From contig ML769864.1 in assembly GCA_009733575.1 (NCBI GenBank), forward strand, positions 1 to 39,957: a stretch of 39,957 nt of DNA, read 5' to 3'. Origin of the DNA: Gymnopus androsaceus JB14 (lineage: Eukaryota > Basidiomycota > Agaricomycetes > Agaricales > Omphalotaceae). Below the pieces are notes generated by a model. The model worked only from the letters and a program-made list of their open reading frames with translations, did not search any database and had not been told where the DNA came from. The position numbers were made by a program, and so were the translations under genes. Below, in pieces: positions 9,668-20,893 of the stretch (its first letter is position 1; each line of letters opens with the position of its first letter).

Positions 9668-10262
9668 TTGGAATCCATGGACTACAGTGTGTGGAATCCA
9701 TGGACAACAAAATAGTGTAGTCTATGGAATCCATGAACTACAAAATATAGTATATAATGGAATCCATGGACTACAAAATAACATTGTCTATGGAATCCAC
9801 GGTCTGTGGAATCTACAGATTACCAAATATAGTAGTCCTTGTGTTCCATGGTCTGTGGAATCCACAGACTAAAAAATGTAGTGGTCCATGGAATCCATGG
9901 TCTGTGGAATCCATGGACTACAAAATATAGTAGTCTATGGAATCCATGGAATACAAAATAATGTAGTCTATGGAATCCATGGACTACAAAATATAGTAGT
10001 CTATGGAATCCATGGTCTGTGGAATCCATGGACTACAAACTGTTGTAGTCTATGGAATCCATGGAGTAGTGTATGGAATCCATGGACTATAAAATATTGT
10101 AGTCTATGGAATCCATGTAGTGGAGTATGGAATCCATGGACTACAAAATAATGTAGCGCATGGATTCCACAGACTAATAAATACAGTATAGTGGGTGAAT
10201 AGATTCCATGCACTATGAACTATAGTAGTTCATGGAATCTATGCGCTACTGTAGTTTGTAGT
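9668..10262. repeat. Palindromic 33 bp minisatellite, block 2
   Basis: About 17 units of the same 33 bp palindromic repeat. Because 33 is divisible by three, reading frames stay open and give an 11-residue peptide repeat (VVYGIHGLQNI) on one strand and a mirror peptide on the other; these are not considered genes. Mirror: 15055-15649. Confidence 0.85.
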
Positions 10263-10738
10263 GCAGGGGGTACAATTCAATCTGATGATGAAAATCATTA
10301 CTGATTCTGGTACAGCATCGGTATTTAAATAAGTCATTCAATATACCATAAAATATTCAATGCATCCGAAAACTTTCCAGTCATTTCAGATAGTTAAACA
10401 GTTTCTAATCACCCAGGATGAAGGTATGTGGGAGCAAGAGCAAGTAATACCATTCAATCTGATGATAGAAATCACTAATGATTTGTTGCTTGCACAGGTC
10501 ATTTTCTACAATCCAAAATATAAAATTTAAAACCATATCAGACAGCTTAAAGAAACTGTTCGAAAATTTGAGGTTGGGCCATTCAATATGATCAAGATAG
10601 AATAAGTACCTGCAGGTGCATATATGCAATGGAACCAGTGAAGGAATCCTAGATTGGGTTTCTCTCATGTATGATGATGTCCTTGGTTTCCTGAGTGTGA
10701 CAGAGCAATGAGAATTCAGAAAGGGACAGAGAGCTCAT
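10263..10738. other. Unique segment with an internal diverged tandem copy
   Basis: attcaatctgatgatgaaaatca at about 10276 and attcaatctgatgatagaaatca at about 10453 begin two diverged direct copies of about 175 bp. An 87-codon ORF (10405-10668, minus) is not recognised. The mirror copy lies at 14579-15054. Confidence 0.5.
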
Positions 10739-11410
10739 TCATACACTACTACATGGATTCCATACACTACAATATTTTGTAGTTCATGGATTCCATAAGA
10801 CCATGAATTTTTGAGTCCATGGATTCCATAGACTGCAATCTTTTGTAGCCGATGGATTCCATAGACTACAATATTTTGTAGTCCATGATTCCATGCACTA
10901 CAATAATTTTGTAGTTCATGGATTCCATAGACTGCAATATTTTGTAGTCCATGGATTCCATACACTACTATGTGGATTCCATAGACTACAACATTTTGTA
11001 GTTCATGGATTCCATAGACTGCAATATTTTGTAGTCCATGGATTCCACAGACTACAACATTTTGTATTCATGGATTCCATAGACTACAATATTTTGTAGT
11101 CCATTGATTCCCTAAACCATTATGTTTTGTAGTACATGGATTCCATACACTACTACATGGATTCCATGGACTACAAATTTTATAGTCCATGGATTCCACA
11201 CACTACTACATGGATTCCATAGACTACAATGTTTTATAGTCCATGGATTCCACACACTACTACTTGGACTCCATAGACTGCAATATTTTGTAGTCCATGG
11301 ATTCCATAGACTACAACATTTTGTAGTTCCTGGATTCCCATAGACTACAATATTTTATAGTCCATGGGTTCCATACAATCCTGCATGGATTCCATAGACT
11401 ACAATATTCT
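10739..11410. repeat. Palindromic 33 bp minisatellite, block 3
   Basis: About 20 units. Here the left arm differs from its mirror (13907-14578) by several 1-3 bp indels while the order of variant units is preserved, so the two blocks descend from one ancestral array by inversion-duplication and did not expand independently. Confidence 0.85.
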
Positions 11411-13022
11411 CATGTATATAAGTAGGATAGTCTGAGCCTCAAAGGCCCCAGACTCAATAACATCTTCATTGTCTTCATACAAGCACTTCTCTTTCTACAC
11501 ACTCAGCTTAACCTTTGTTGCCAACCTCCAAACCCATAGCAGGTGAGTAAGGGATTTGTGATAGACAGAGGGTAAGGAATGCAGACATTAGCATGTGCTT
11601 CATTAGATGGTCTGAAAACTTTTGTGGATAATGCATCGCGGCAGAATGCTGAAAGGCTGTTTAGTTTTAGTGTACCGGTGTTAGATAGTATTCCATGTGT
11701 CCTCCAGTTATTATACCCTCCTTGCACTCAACTAAATGGATTTTGCTATGGTTTGATTTCCGCAGGCCGGACTGAGTTGCCAACAGTTGCCAACTTATTC
11801 AATCATGATGAATTCAGCTGTCATGGGCAACAGAGGCCAAGTCTTGATGTGCCGAAAATACAAACTTTGGTCAAAAAGGGCCCAATCCAATTTTTTGACA
11901 GGACCACTAGGTCCAGCTGAATCAATCAAATATTTATTTGAAAGTGTACAACAGCAAGGGTACCTGCGCAGTGAATAAATACTGTACAGCCTATAGATCC
12001 CTGAAGGGCTAAATAGTAGAGAAATACCATAACTCAGTGTAAATGAATACTGTGTGAATTTCCAAGAGGCTCCACAGTATATAAATACCAAAGCCCACAC
12101 AATGAACCTGCAGGAGATAAAAACTGTGTGGATTTCTGAAGGGCTGCATAGTGGATAAATGTCACAACCCAGAGCAAATAAATACTGTGTAGGTTTCTGA
12201 AAAGTTGCATAGTGGATAAATACTAGTATGACCCAGTGTAAATAATTACTGTCTATTTTTCTGAAAAGTTGCATAGCAGATACATACATTGCCACCATAG
12301 TAGATAAGTACTGAGTAAATTTCCGAAAGGCTCTACAGTAGAAAAATACCAAATCCCAGAGTAAATGAATACTGTGTGTTTCTGAGAGGCTGCATATTTA
12401 TTAGTAGATAAATACCACAGGACATAGCAGGAAAATATTGTGTGGATTTCTGACAGGCTCCGCACCAGATAAATACAGAATTCCAAAGTAGATAAATACT
12501 GAAAGGCTTCACAGCAGAAAAATACTGTGTGGATTTTGAAAACTGCATAGTAGCTAAATACCACAGGCAAGAGTGAGTAAATACTGTGAGGATTTCTGGA
12601 AGGTAAATACCAAGCCCTAGAGTAGACAACTAGAGTAGATATGTACTTTATGAATTTCTGATAGGCAGTAGATAGATACCAAACCCTAGAGTAGATAAAT
12701 ATGAAATGCTAGACTAGATAAATACTGTGTTGATTTTGGAAGGACTGCATAGTAGATAAATACCAAACCCTGAAGTAAATAAACACTGTCTTGATTTTGG
12801 AAAGGTTGCATAGTAGATAAATGCTACAGGCCAGAGTAAATAAATAATGTGCGGATTCTCAAAGGATCCACAGTGGATAAATACCAAACTCTAAAGTAGA
12901 TATATACTGCATGGATTTCTGAAAGTATCCATGCTAATACCATAGCCCAGAGTAAAGAAATACAGTTTGGACTTTTGAAAGGTTCCACAGTAAATGAATA
13001 CTGTCTAATACTATGGACTTGT
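11411..13022 (+). repeat. Direct third copy of LTR tail, 113-codon ORF and 62 bp minisatellite
   Basis: The 1612 bp from catgtatataag at 11411 to cttgt at 13022 repeats 7619-9230 at a constant offset of 3792, apparently without change, and is inverted relative to about 16087-17699. It starts inside an LTR (at the TATA region) and stops inside the flank, so it is not a transposon insertion with proper ends. Both borders look like template-switch or break-repair joints within the spacer of the giant inverted repeat. Confidence 0.9.
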
Positions 13023-13162
13023 CCATACCGATTAATGTACATAAATACCACCAGAGATATCAAAGAAATGTATATATCTACCCTAGAATTTTCTCTTACA
13101 TCCTTTCCACTTCAGGCTGCCCCAATTTGTATCTTCTTAGTTAAGCGAAAGCGTAACAAATA
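13023..13162. other. Unique spacer sequence
   Basis: AT-rich non-repetitive sequence between the direct copy and the next satellite block; no gene or element recognised. Confidence 0.4.
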
Positions 13163-13560
13163 TTGCAGTCTATGGAGTCCATGTAGTAGTGTGTGGAATC
13201 CATGGACTAGAAAATATTGTAGTCTATGGAATCCATGGACTACAGTGTGTGGAATCCATGGATTAGAAAATCTTGTAGTCTGTGGAATCCATGGACTACA
13301 AAACATAGTGGTCTATGGAATCAATGGACTACAAAATATTGTAGTCTATGGAATCCATGCAGGATTGTATGGAACCCATGGACTATGAAATACTGTAGTC
13401 TATGGAATCCAGGAACTACAAAATGTTGTAGTCCATGGAATCCATGGACTACAAAACATAGTGGGCTATGGAATCAATGGACTACAAAATATTGTAGTCT
13501 ATGGAATCCATGCAGTATTGTATGGAACCCATGGACTATAAAATATTGTAGTCTATGGAA
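13163..13560. repeat. Palindromic 33 bp minisatellite, spacer block
   Basis: About 12 units in the central spacer, without a mirror in the left arm. The array continues at 13837 after the MITE insertion, showing it was one array before that insertion. Confidence 0.8.
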
Positions 13561-13836
13561 CATCAGCAAAACCTGTATTTTGCATTTAAATTCCCACAGC
13601 AATACTTAAGATTCCCAGCGCTCCCAGAGCTCCCAGTGCTGGCCAGTGCTGGCCAGTGCTGTCAGAGATATCAAATCATATGTTATTTCCAAATAAGGTA
13701 ATTTTGCGGCCTCTGGGAGCTTCTGGGGGCCCTCTCCTGCATTGGCCGGACCATCTGAGTGCTGGAATGCTGGAGCGCTGGGAACTCTGGACAGTTTGCT
13801 CAAGCACTGCCCACGTCATACAGGTTTTGCTGATGA
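13561..13836. mobile_element. CATCAGC-ended MITE, 276 bp, inside the palindromic satellite
   Basis: CATCAGCAAAACCTGTAT at the left pairs exactly with ATACAGGTTTTGCTGATG at the right (18 bp). It interrupts a satellite unit: tctatggaa precedes and aatccatgg follows, where an intact unit reads tctatggaatccatgg, so the target duplication is 2-3 bp. The interior has short agtgctggcc repeats and no transposase. Its ends match those of the 1409-1567 element. Confidence 0.8.
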
Positions 13837-14580
13837 ATCCATGGACTACAGTGTGTGGAATCCATGGACTAAAAAACATAGTGGTCTATGGAATCAATGG
13901 ACTACAGAATATTGTAGTCTATGGAATCCATGCAGGATTGTATGGAACCCATGGACTATAAAATATTGTAGTCTATGGAATCCAGGAACTACAAAATGTT
14001 GTAGTCTATGGAATCCATGGACTACAAAATATTGCAGTCTATGGAGTCCAAGTAGTAGTGTGTGGAATCCATGGACTATAAAACATTGTAGTCTATGGAA
14101 TCCATGTAGTAGTGTGTGGAATCCATGGACTATAAAATTTTGTAGTCCATGGAATCCATGTAGTAGTGTATGGAATCCATGTACTACAAAACATAATGGT
14201 TTAGGGAATCAATGGACTACAAAATATTGTAGTCTATGGAATCCATGAACTACAAAATGTTGTAGTCTGTGGAATCCATGGACTACAAAATATTGCAGTC
14301 TATGGAATCCATGAACTACAAAATGTTGTAGTCTATGGAATCCACATAGTAGTGTATGGAATCCATGGACTACAAAATATTGCAGTCTATGGAATCCATG
14401 AACTACAAAATATTGTAGTGCATGGAATCCATGGACTACAAAATATTGTAGTCTATGGAATCCATCGGCTACAAAAGATTGCAGTCTATGGAATCCATGG
14501 ACTCAAAAATATCATGGTCTATGGAATCCATGAACTACAAAATATTGTAGTGTATGGAATCCATGTAGTAGTGTATGAAT
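13837..14580. repeat. Palindromic 33 bp minisatellite, block 3 mirror plus extension
   Basis: From 13907 this is the reverse-complement partner of 10739-11410; the first about 70 bp lie beyond the arm end. Units and linkers are as in the other blocks. Confidence 0.85.
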
Positions 14581-15054
14581 GAGCTCTCTGTCCCTTTCTG
14601 AATTCTCATTGCTCTGTCACACTCAGGAAACCAAGGACATCATCATACATGAGAGAAACCCAATCTAGGATTCCTTCACTGGTTCCATTGCATATATGCA
14701 CCTGCAGGTACTTATTCTATCTTGATCATATTGAATGGCCCAACCTCAAATTTTCGAACAGTTTCTTTAAGCTGTCTGATATGGTTTTAAATTTTATATT
14801 TTGGATTGTAGAAAATGACCTGTGCAAGCAACAAATCATTAGTGATTTCTATCATCAGATTGAATGGTATTACTTGCTCTTGCTCCCACATACCTTCATC
14901 CTGGGTGATTAGAAACTGTTTAACTATCTGAAATGACTGGAAAGTTTTCGGATGCATTGAATATTTTATGGTATATTGAATGACTTATTTAAATACCGAT
15001 GCTGTACCAGAATCAGTAATGATTTTCATCATCAGATTGAATTGTACCCCCTGC

Positions 15055-15649
15055 ACTACAAACTACAGTAGCGCATAGATTCCATGAACTACTATAGTTC
15101 ATAGTGCATGGAATCTATTCACCCACTATACTGTATTTATTAGTCTGTGGAATCCATGCGCTACATTATTTTGTAGTCCATGGATTCCATACTCCACTAC
15201 ATGGATTCCATAGACTACAATATTTTATAGTCCATGGATTCCATACACTACTCCATGGATTCCATAGACTACAACAGTTTGTAGTCCATGGATTCCACAG
15301 ACCATGGATTCCATAGACTACTATATTTTGTAGTCCATGGATTCCATAGACTACATTATTTTGTATTCCATGGATTCCATAGACTACTATATTTTGTAGT
15401 CCATGGATTCCACAGACCATGGATTCCATGGACCACTACATTTTTTAGTCTGTGGATTCCACAGACCATGGAACACAAGGACTACTATATTTGGTAATCT
15501 GTAGATTCCACAGACCGTGGATTCCATAGACAATGTTATTTTGTAGTCCATGGATTCCATTATATACTATATTTTGTAGTTCATGGATTCCATAGACTAC
15601 ACTATTTTGTTGTCCATGGATTCCACACACTGTAGTCCATGGATTCCAA
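15055..15649. repeat. Palindromic 33 bp minisatellite, block 2 mirror
   Basis: Reverse complement of 9668-10262; same unit structure. Confidence 0.85.
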
Positions 15650-15844
15650 CACTCCCAATCAGTGGTCTTAGTATGTTGGATTTGGAGTTGAGATGACTTG
15701 TGCTTGGTGGAGAAGAAGAGCCCAATTAGTTCACTCTTCATCTCGAGACTCACCTTGCCTGAATCTCCATATGAACCCTCTGCCCAGTCTATCCTCATTC
15801 CCAAACTGTGTTCTCTAGTCATAAAATTCAAAGGCACCTCTTTT

Positions 15845-16044
15845 GATGTAAGTAGTCTATGGAATCCATGAACTACAAAATATAGCAGTCTATGGAATCC
15901 ATGGTCTGCAATCCACAGACTACGAAATATAGCAGTCTCTGGAATCCATGAACTACAAAATATTATAGTCTATGGAATCCATGAACTACAAAATGTTGTA
16001 GTCTATGGAATCCATGGAGTAGTGTATGGATTCCATGGACTATA
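15845..16044. repeat. Palindromic 33 bp minisatellite, block 1 mirror
   Basis: Reverse complement of 9273-9472. Confidence 0.85.
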
Positions 16045-16086
16045 CTCGCTATGTACGTAAGTGACCGGACATAGCATATTTGTATT

Positions 16087-17143
16087 ACAAGTCCATAGTA
16101 TTAGACAGTATTCATTTACTGTGGAACCTTTCAAAAGTCCAAACTGTATTTCTTTACTCTGGGCTATGGTATTAGCATGGATACTTTCAGAAATCCATGC
16201 AGTATATATCTACTTTAGAGTTTGGTATTTATCCACTGTGGATCCTTTGAGAATCCGCACATTATTTATTTACTCTGGCCTGTAGCATTTATCTACTATG
16301 CAACCTTTCCAAAATCAAGACAGTGTTTATTTACTTCAGGGTTTGGTATTTATCTACTATGCAGTCCTTCCAAAATCAACACAGTATTTATCTAGTCTAG
16401 CATTTCATATTTATCTACTCTAGGGTTTGGTATCTATCTACTGCCTATCAGAAATTCATAAAGTACATATCTACTCTAGTTGTCTACTCTAGGGCTTGGT
16501 ATTTACCTTCCAGAAATCCTCACAGTATTTACTCACTCTTGCCTGTGGTATTTAGCTACTATGCAGTTTTCAAAATCCACACAGTATTTTTCTGCTGTGA
16601 AGCCTTTCAGTATTTATCTACTTTGGAATTCTGTATTTATCTGGTGCGGAGCCTGTCAGAAATCCACACAATATTTTCCTGCTATGTCCTGTGGTATTTA
16701 TCTACTAATAAATATGCAGCCTCTCAGAAACACACAGTATTCATTTACTCTGGGATTTGGTATTTTTCTACTGTAGAGCCTTTCGGAAATTTACTCAGTA
16801 CTTATCTACTATGGTGGCAATGTATGTATCTGCTATGCAACTTTTCAGAAAAAATAGACAGTAATTATTTACACTGGGTCATACTAGTATTTATCCACTA
16901 TGCAACTTTTCAGAAACCTACACAGTATTTATTTGCTCTGGGTTGTGACATTTATCCACTATGCAGCCCTTCAGAAATCCACACAGTTTTTATCTCCTGC
17001 AGGTTCATTGTGTGGGCTTTGGTATTTATATACTGTGGAGCCTCTTGGAAATTCACACAGTATTCATTTACACTGAGTTATGGTATTTCTCTACTATTTA
17101 GCCCTTCAGGGATCTATAGGCTGTACAGTATTTATTCACTGCG
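16087..17143 (-). repeat. Degenerate ~62 bp minisatellite, copy 3
   Basis: Reverse complement of 8175-9230, one base longer in an A/T run near 16850. Confidence 0.8.
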
Positions 17144-17546
17144 CAGGTACCCTTGCTGTTGTACACTTTCAAATAAATATTTGATTGATTCAGCTGGACC
17201 TAGTGGTCCTGTCAAAAAATTGGATTGGGCCCTTTTTGACCAAAGTTTGTATTTTCGGCACATCAAGACTTGGCCTCTGTTGCCCATGACAGCTGAATTC
17301 ATCATGATTGAATAAGTTGGCAACTGTTGGCAACTCAGTCCGGCCTGCGGAAATCAAACCATAGCAAAATCCATTTAGTTGAGTGCAAGGAGGGTATAAT
17401 AACTGGAGGACACATGGAATACTATCTAACACCGGTACACTAAAACTAAACAGCCTTTCAGCATTCTGCCGCGATGCATTATCCACAAAAGTTTTCAGAC
17501 CATCTAATGAAGCACATGCTAATGTCTGCATTCCTTACCCTCTGTC

Positions 17547-17963
17547 TATCACAAATCCCTTACTCACCTGCTATGGGTTTGGAGGTTGGCAACAAAGGTT
17601 AAGCTGAGTGTGTAGAAAGAGAAGTGCTTGTATGAAGACAATGAAGATGTTATTGAGTCTGGGGCCTTTGAGGCTCAGACTATCCTACTTATATACATGC
17701 TGGGTTACCCTGGGTTACCCAGAGTTACACAGTGTTCCCACTCTGGGTTTACACTGGTTCACCCTGGTTCACCCAGTGCCCAATATATATCTATATAAGG
17801 TACTCTATTGAGTGTTGACAAGCACTGCATGTCACAGATAAAATACTGTAATGATGTTGGTTGTAAGGATGCTATACTGGATAAGATAATAAAATATGTC
17901 AAGATAATATATCATAGATAATCATATGGCATAGATAAAATAATAATGGGGAAATCTGTGACA
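17547..17963 (-). mobile_element. 3' LTR of the chromovirus (also right-arm LTR)
   Basis: 417 bp, starting on the minus strand TGTCACAGATTTCCCC at 17963 and ending GTGATA at 17547. The outside flank gacag matches the flank of the solo LTR at 7772, which shows both were copied as part of the inverted duplication. Confidence 0.9.
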
Positions 17964-17974
17964 TTACCCCCTCT
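17964..17974 (-). promoter_or_regulatory. Polypurine tract
   Basis: AGAGGGGG followed by TAA directly precedes the 3' LTR on the minus strand and directly follows the Pol stop TGA at 17975. The position and purine run are those expected for the plus-strand primer of an LTR retroelement. Confidence 0.8.
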
Positions 17975-19087
17975 TCAGGATCGAGCTCCGTTGAGAAGGC
18001 TAAATTCCATGGTATGTGTTTCTAAATTCTGCTTTTCATACTCTTTGATCTTATTTTGTGCATTCTTCAGATTCCCTTTGGGTTCCCAAGTATCTTGATC
18101 TCGGGTGAATCCTTTCCATCTGACAAGATATTGTGTGGTTTTACCATGAACTCGGTGTTGTAGAATTTTCTCAACTTCCCACTCCTCATTTCCACCTATA
18201 TTAACTGGTTGAGGTGTGGGTCTCTTTTGTCCAACAATAGTTGGCTCATTATAGGTGGCTAGCTTGCTGGCATGGAAGACAGGATGTATTGCACGGTACT
18301 TGTCTGGTAACTCCAACCTGAATGTAACTTCAGACAACTTTTCAAGTATCTTGAATGGTCCTTCATATCTAGGTTGGAGTGACCGTTCTATGGTTTGATA
18401 ATCTTTAAGATTTAGCAGCACTTTGTCTCCAGCTTTAAATGGAATACTTTGTACTCCTTGGTCATAGTACCACTTCATCCTTTCAGCAGCCAATTTTAGA
18501 GCAGCTTTTGCCTGTTCCTGGGCATCAAATCTTTTTGCCATCATGTCACTGAGGTCAAATTTTAGACCTTCTTTTAGCAGTGTGGGACCTGCACGTGGGT
18601 GTCGACCATACTCCAAGAAGAATGGACTCTCCTTGGTACCTTCATGTGCTTGATTGCTATAAGCAAATTCTGCTGTACTTAGCAGTGTAGCCCAATCATT
18701 TAGATTGTAGTCAACATAGCACCTAAGATACTGTTCCAAAATCTGGTTAACACGCTCTGTTTGACCATCTGTTTGAGGGTGATATGCAGTAGACATAGTT
18801 GATTCAATTCCAAGTAGCTTGCACCATTCCTGGAAGACCTCAGCAGCAAACTGAGTTCCTCTATCTGAAATGATCTGTAGTGGAAGTCCATGCAGGGGAT
18901 AAATCCTGTCATAGAGTAATCTTGCCAGATCTTTTGCAGAGAACTTGTTTGTGATTGGGAAGAAGTGTGCTCTCTTGGTTAAGCGGTCTACTACTACACA
19001 GATTGCATCATACTCTCCAGATTTGGGTAATTGAGTAATGAGATCAATGGAAATTATTTCCCAAGGTCCGTTAGGCACCTTGTTTGG
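17975..19087 (-). pseudogene. Pol, 3' part: integrase core, GPY/F module and chromodomain
   Basis: The 367-codon ORF begins after an in-frame TAA at 19088-19090. It carries the DD35E integrase triad, visible as D12 (SIDLITQ), D72 (ISDRGTQF) and E108 (GQTERVNQ), a GPF motif (YEGPFKIL), then a C-terminal chromodomain at about 297-345 with EWEVEKILQHR, YLVRWKGF and DTWEP. Integrase inserts the cDNA; the chromodomain marks this as a chromovirus. The stop separating it from the upstream part is TAA where family members read through, probably CAA to TAA. The domain sequence itself is well preserved. Confidence 0.9.
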
Positions 19088-20893
19088 TTATAAAGTCCCA
19101 AAAGGCCATTGTGGGCGATTTTTCATCCGCTGGCACATATCACAGCCTGTAACATAATGTTTCACAAAGATTGACATCCCTGGCCACCAATAATTTCTAG
19201 AGACAAGTTCATATGTTTTCCACCTGCCTGGGTGTCCAGCTGATGGCAAATCATGATGGATTTGGACAATTCTTCCTCGAAGATGATCATCTGTACTTTT
19301 TGGGATATAGACTTTCCCTCTATAGAGTAACAGTCCATTTTCATAATTCCACTCTTCGAGAGATTTTTTAAACTCTCGTGGTCCAGATGTGAGAAGTGAT
19401 TTATAATCCTTCATTACTTCATCTGATAATAAAGCTTCTTTGACCTCTCTTAGGATCTGTTCATCATTGACAGGCGATTCATGAGTAGCCTCGATTGCTT
19501 GAATGGCAAAAAATTCAGGCTTGAGCAGTGTTTGATCACTGTTATCAAGGTTTACCCCCTCCTCATGATCTGGCCTCCTGGACAGAGGGTCTTCAGCTTG
19601 CATTGTTTTTCCAGGTTTATGTTTGAGAGCAAAGTTAAATCGTGTGAGGTATAAAGACCATTGTGCTTGTCTCCTTGTTAACTTTTGGGCTGTTTTGAAA
19701 TAAGTCAAATTCTGATGATCTGACCAAATCTCAAATTTTTCTGGATGACCTTCCAAGTAGTGCCTATACTCTTCTAATGCTCGAATAATTGCAAGCAATT
19801 CCTTGTCATATATCTCATAGTTGCGCTCATGCACACTGAGTGACTTGGAATAGAAGGCTACTGGATGCCACAGATTATCCTCTGGGTCCAGTTGGTACAA
19901 GACTGCTCCAACAGCAAAGTCACTTGCATCAGTAGCTAGTCTGAAAGGATTGAAGTCATCTGGAATTCGTAAAATTGGGGCTGAGGTAAAAGCCTGTTTC
20001 AGCACTTCAAAAGCTTGTTGCTGTTCCTCACCCCAAGCCCAAGGTTGGTCCTTCTTGGTTAGATCTGTGAGTGGCCTTGCAATCTTGGCAAAGTCTTTAA
20101 TGAACCTTCTATAGAAGTTTGCAAAGCCTAAGAAAGCTTGTACATGTTTAACTTTTAATGGTTCAGGCCACTCTAGAACTCCAGCAAGCTTCTTTGGGTC
20201 CATTGAAATATAACCCTTAGAAATAATCATTCCGAGGTACTCAATGCTATCTTTTTCAAAAAAGCATTTTTCAGCCTTTGCATAGAGATCATTATCTCGA
20301 AGTCTTTGCAGCACTTCTTTGACAATTTCTCTGTGTTCCTTTCTATCATTTCCAAAGATGAGGATGTCATCCAGATACACCATGACCTGTCCTTTGCGAA
20401 TCAAGTCTCCCAAGATGTCATTCATCATTGCTTGGAATGTTGCAGGTGCATTGGAGAATCCAAAGTACATCACCGTTGCCTCAAATAGACCTCTTTTTGT
20501 AGTAAATGCTGCTTTCCATTCATCACCCTCTCTGATACGAACATTATTATATCCCCACTGTAGATCAATTTTGGTGAAAATAGATGCTTGACTTAATGCA
20601 TCAATGAGATCTGAGATTCGAGGAATTGGGTAGCAATTTTTTACAGTGATGTCATTAAGTGCACAGTAATCCATACATGGACAGAGACTTCCATCATGCT
20701 TTTTTACAAAGAAGAAAGGTGCTGCAATAGGACTTTGAGAAGGTCGGATATAACCTTTTCTGAGTTCTTCATCAATCCATTCATCCAATGAGTTTCTTTC
20801 CTTTAGAGACAATGGATAGACCTTAGCTGGTTTTGGAAGCATTGCACCTTCCACAAAATTAATTGGGTGGTCATATGCTTTACGTTCCGGCAT
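19088..20893 (-). pseudogene. Pol, middle part: reverse transcriptase, RNase H, integrase zinc finger
   Basis: The 601-codon frame holds the RT palm with YLDD at 173-176 and KIDLQWGYNNVRI before it, RNase H starting at about residue 325 (LATDASDFAVGAVLY), and the integrase HHCC finger near the end (IHHDLPSAGHPG, CDMCQRMKN). LCPCMDYCALND around 70-81 has Cys where gypsy RTs usually have Arg twice, which fits CGx-to-TGx decay. It follows protease in the same frame after a single TGA (20894-20896). Normally part of one polyprotein; here broken at both ends by stops. Confidence 0.9.

Larger units (their letters stand above)
7355..11410 (+). repeat. Left arm of giant inverted repeat (partner 13907-17963)
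   Basis: Every base from the LTR start at 7355 to 11410 has a counterpart on the opposite strand at 25317 or 25318 minus its coordinate. Checked blocks, including the LTR, unique segments 9480-9660 and 10263-10735 and the minisatellites, are identical or differ only by a few small indels (for example near 8465, 10795, 10870, 11075, 11170, 11338). The arm begins exactly at an LTR terminus and ends at 11410, where sequence jumps to a second copy of the LTR tail. Confidence 0.92.
13907..17963 (-). repeat. Right arm of giant inverted repeat (partner 7355-11410)
   Basis: Read on the minus strand it reproduces, in order, LTR, 113-codon ORF, 62 bp minisatellite, satellite block, unique segment, satellite block, unique segment, satellite block. 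In this arm the minus-strand LTR is also the 3' LTR of the complete chromovirus, whose polypurine tract abuts it at 17964. The minisatellite reading frame is longer here (16539-17315, 258 codons) only because of a 1 bp A/T-run difference from the left arm. Confidence 0.92.

Noticed and set aside
9273..11410. Regular 33 bp repeats resembling a CRISPR array
   Set aside because: Repeats are contiguous variants without unique spacers of constant length, occur in a eukaryotic context, and are palindromic minisatellite units.
9480..15837. Long ORFs through the satellites (11-residue VVYGIHGLQNI or AWNPCTTIFTS repeats)
   Set aside because: A 33 bp period keeps every stop-free frame open on both strands; there is no start context, domain or selection signal.
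7355..17963. Palindrome caused by a missed long-read adapter
   Set aside because: Missed adapters give a spacer-less palindrome; here a 2.5 kb spacer with its own rearrangement separates the arms. An assembly artefact of another kind is not excluded.
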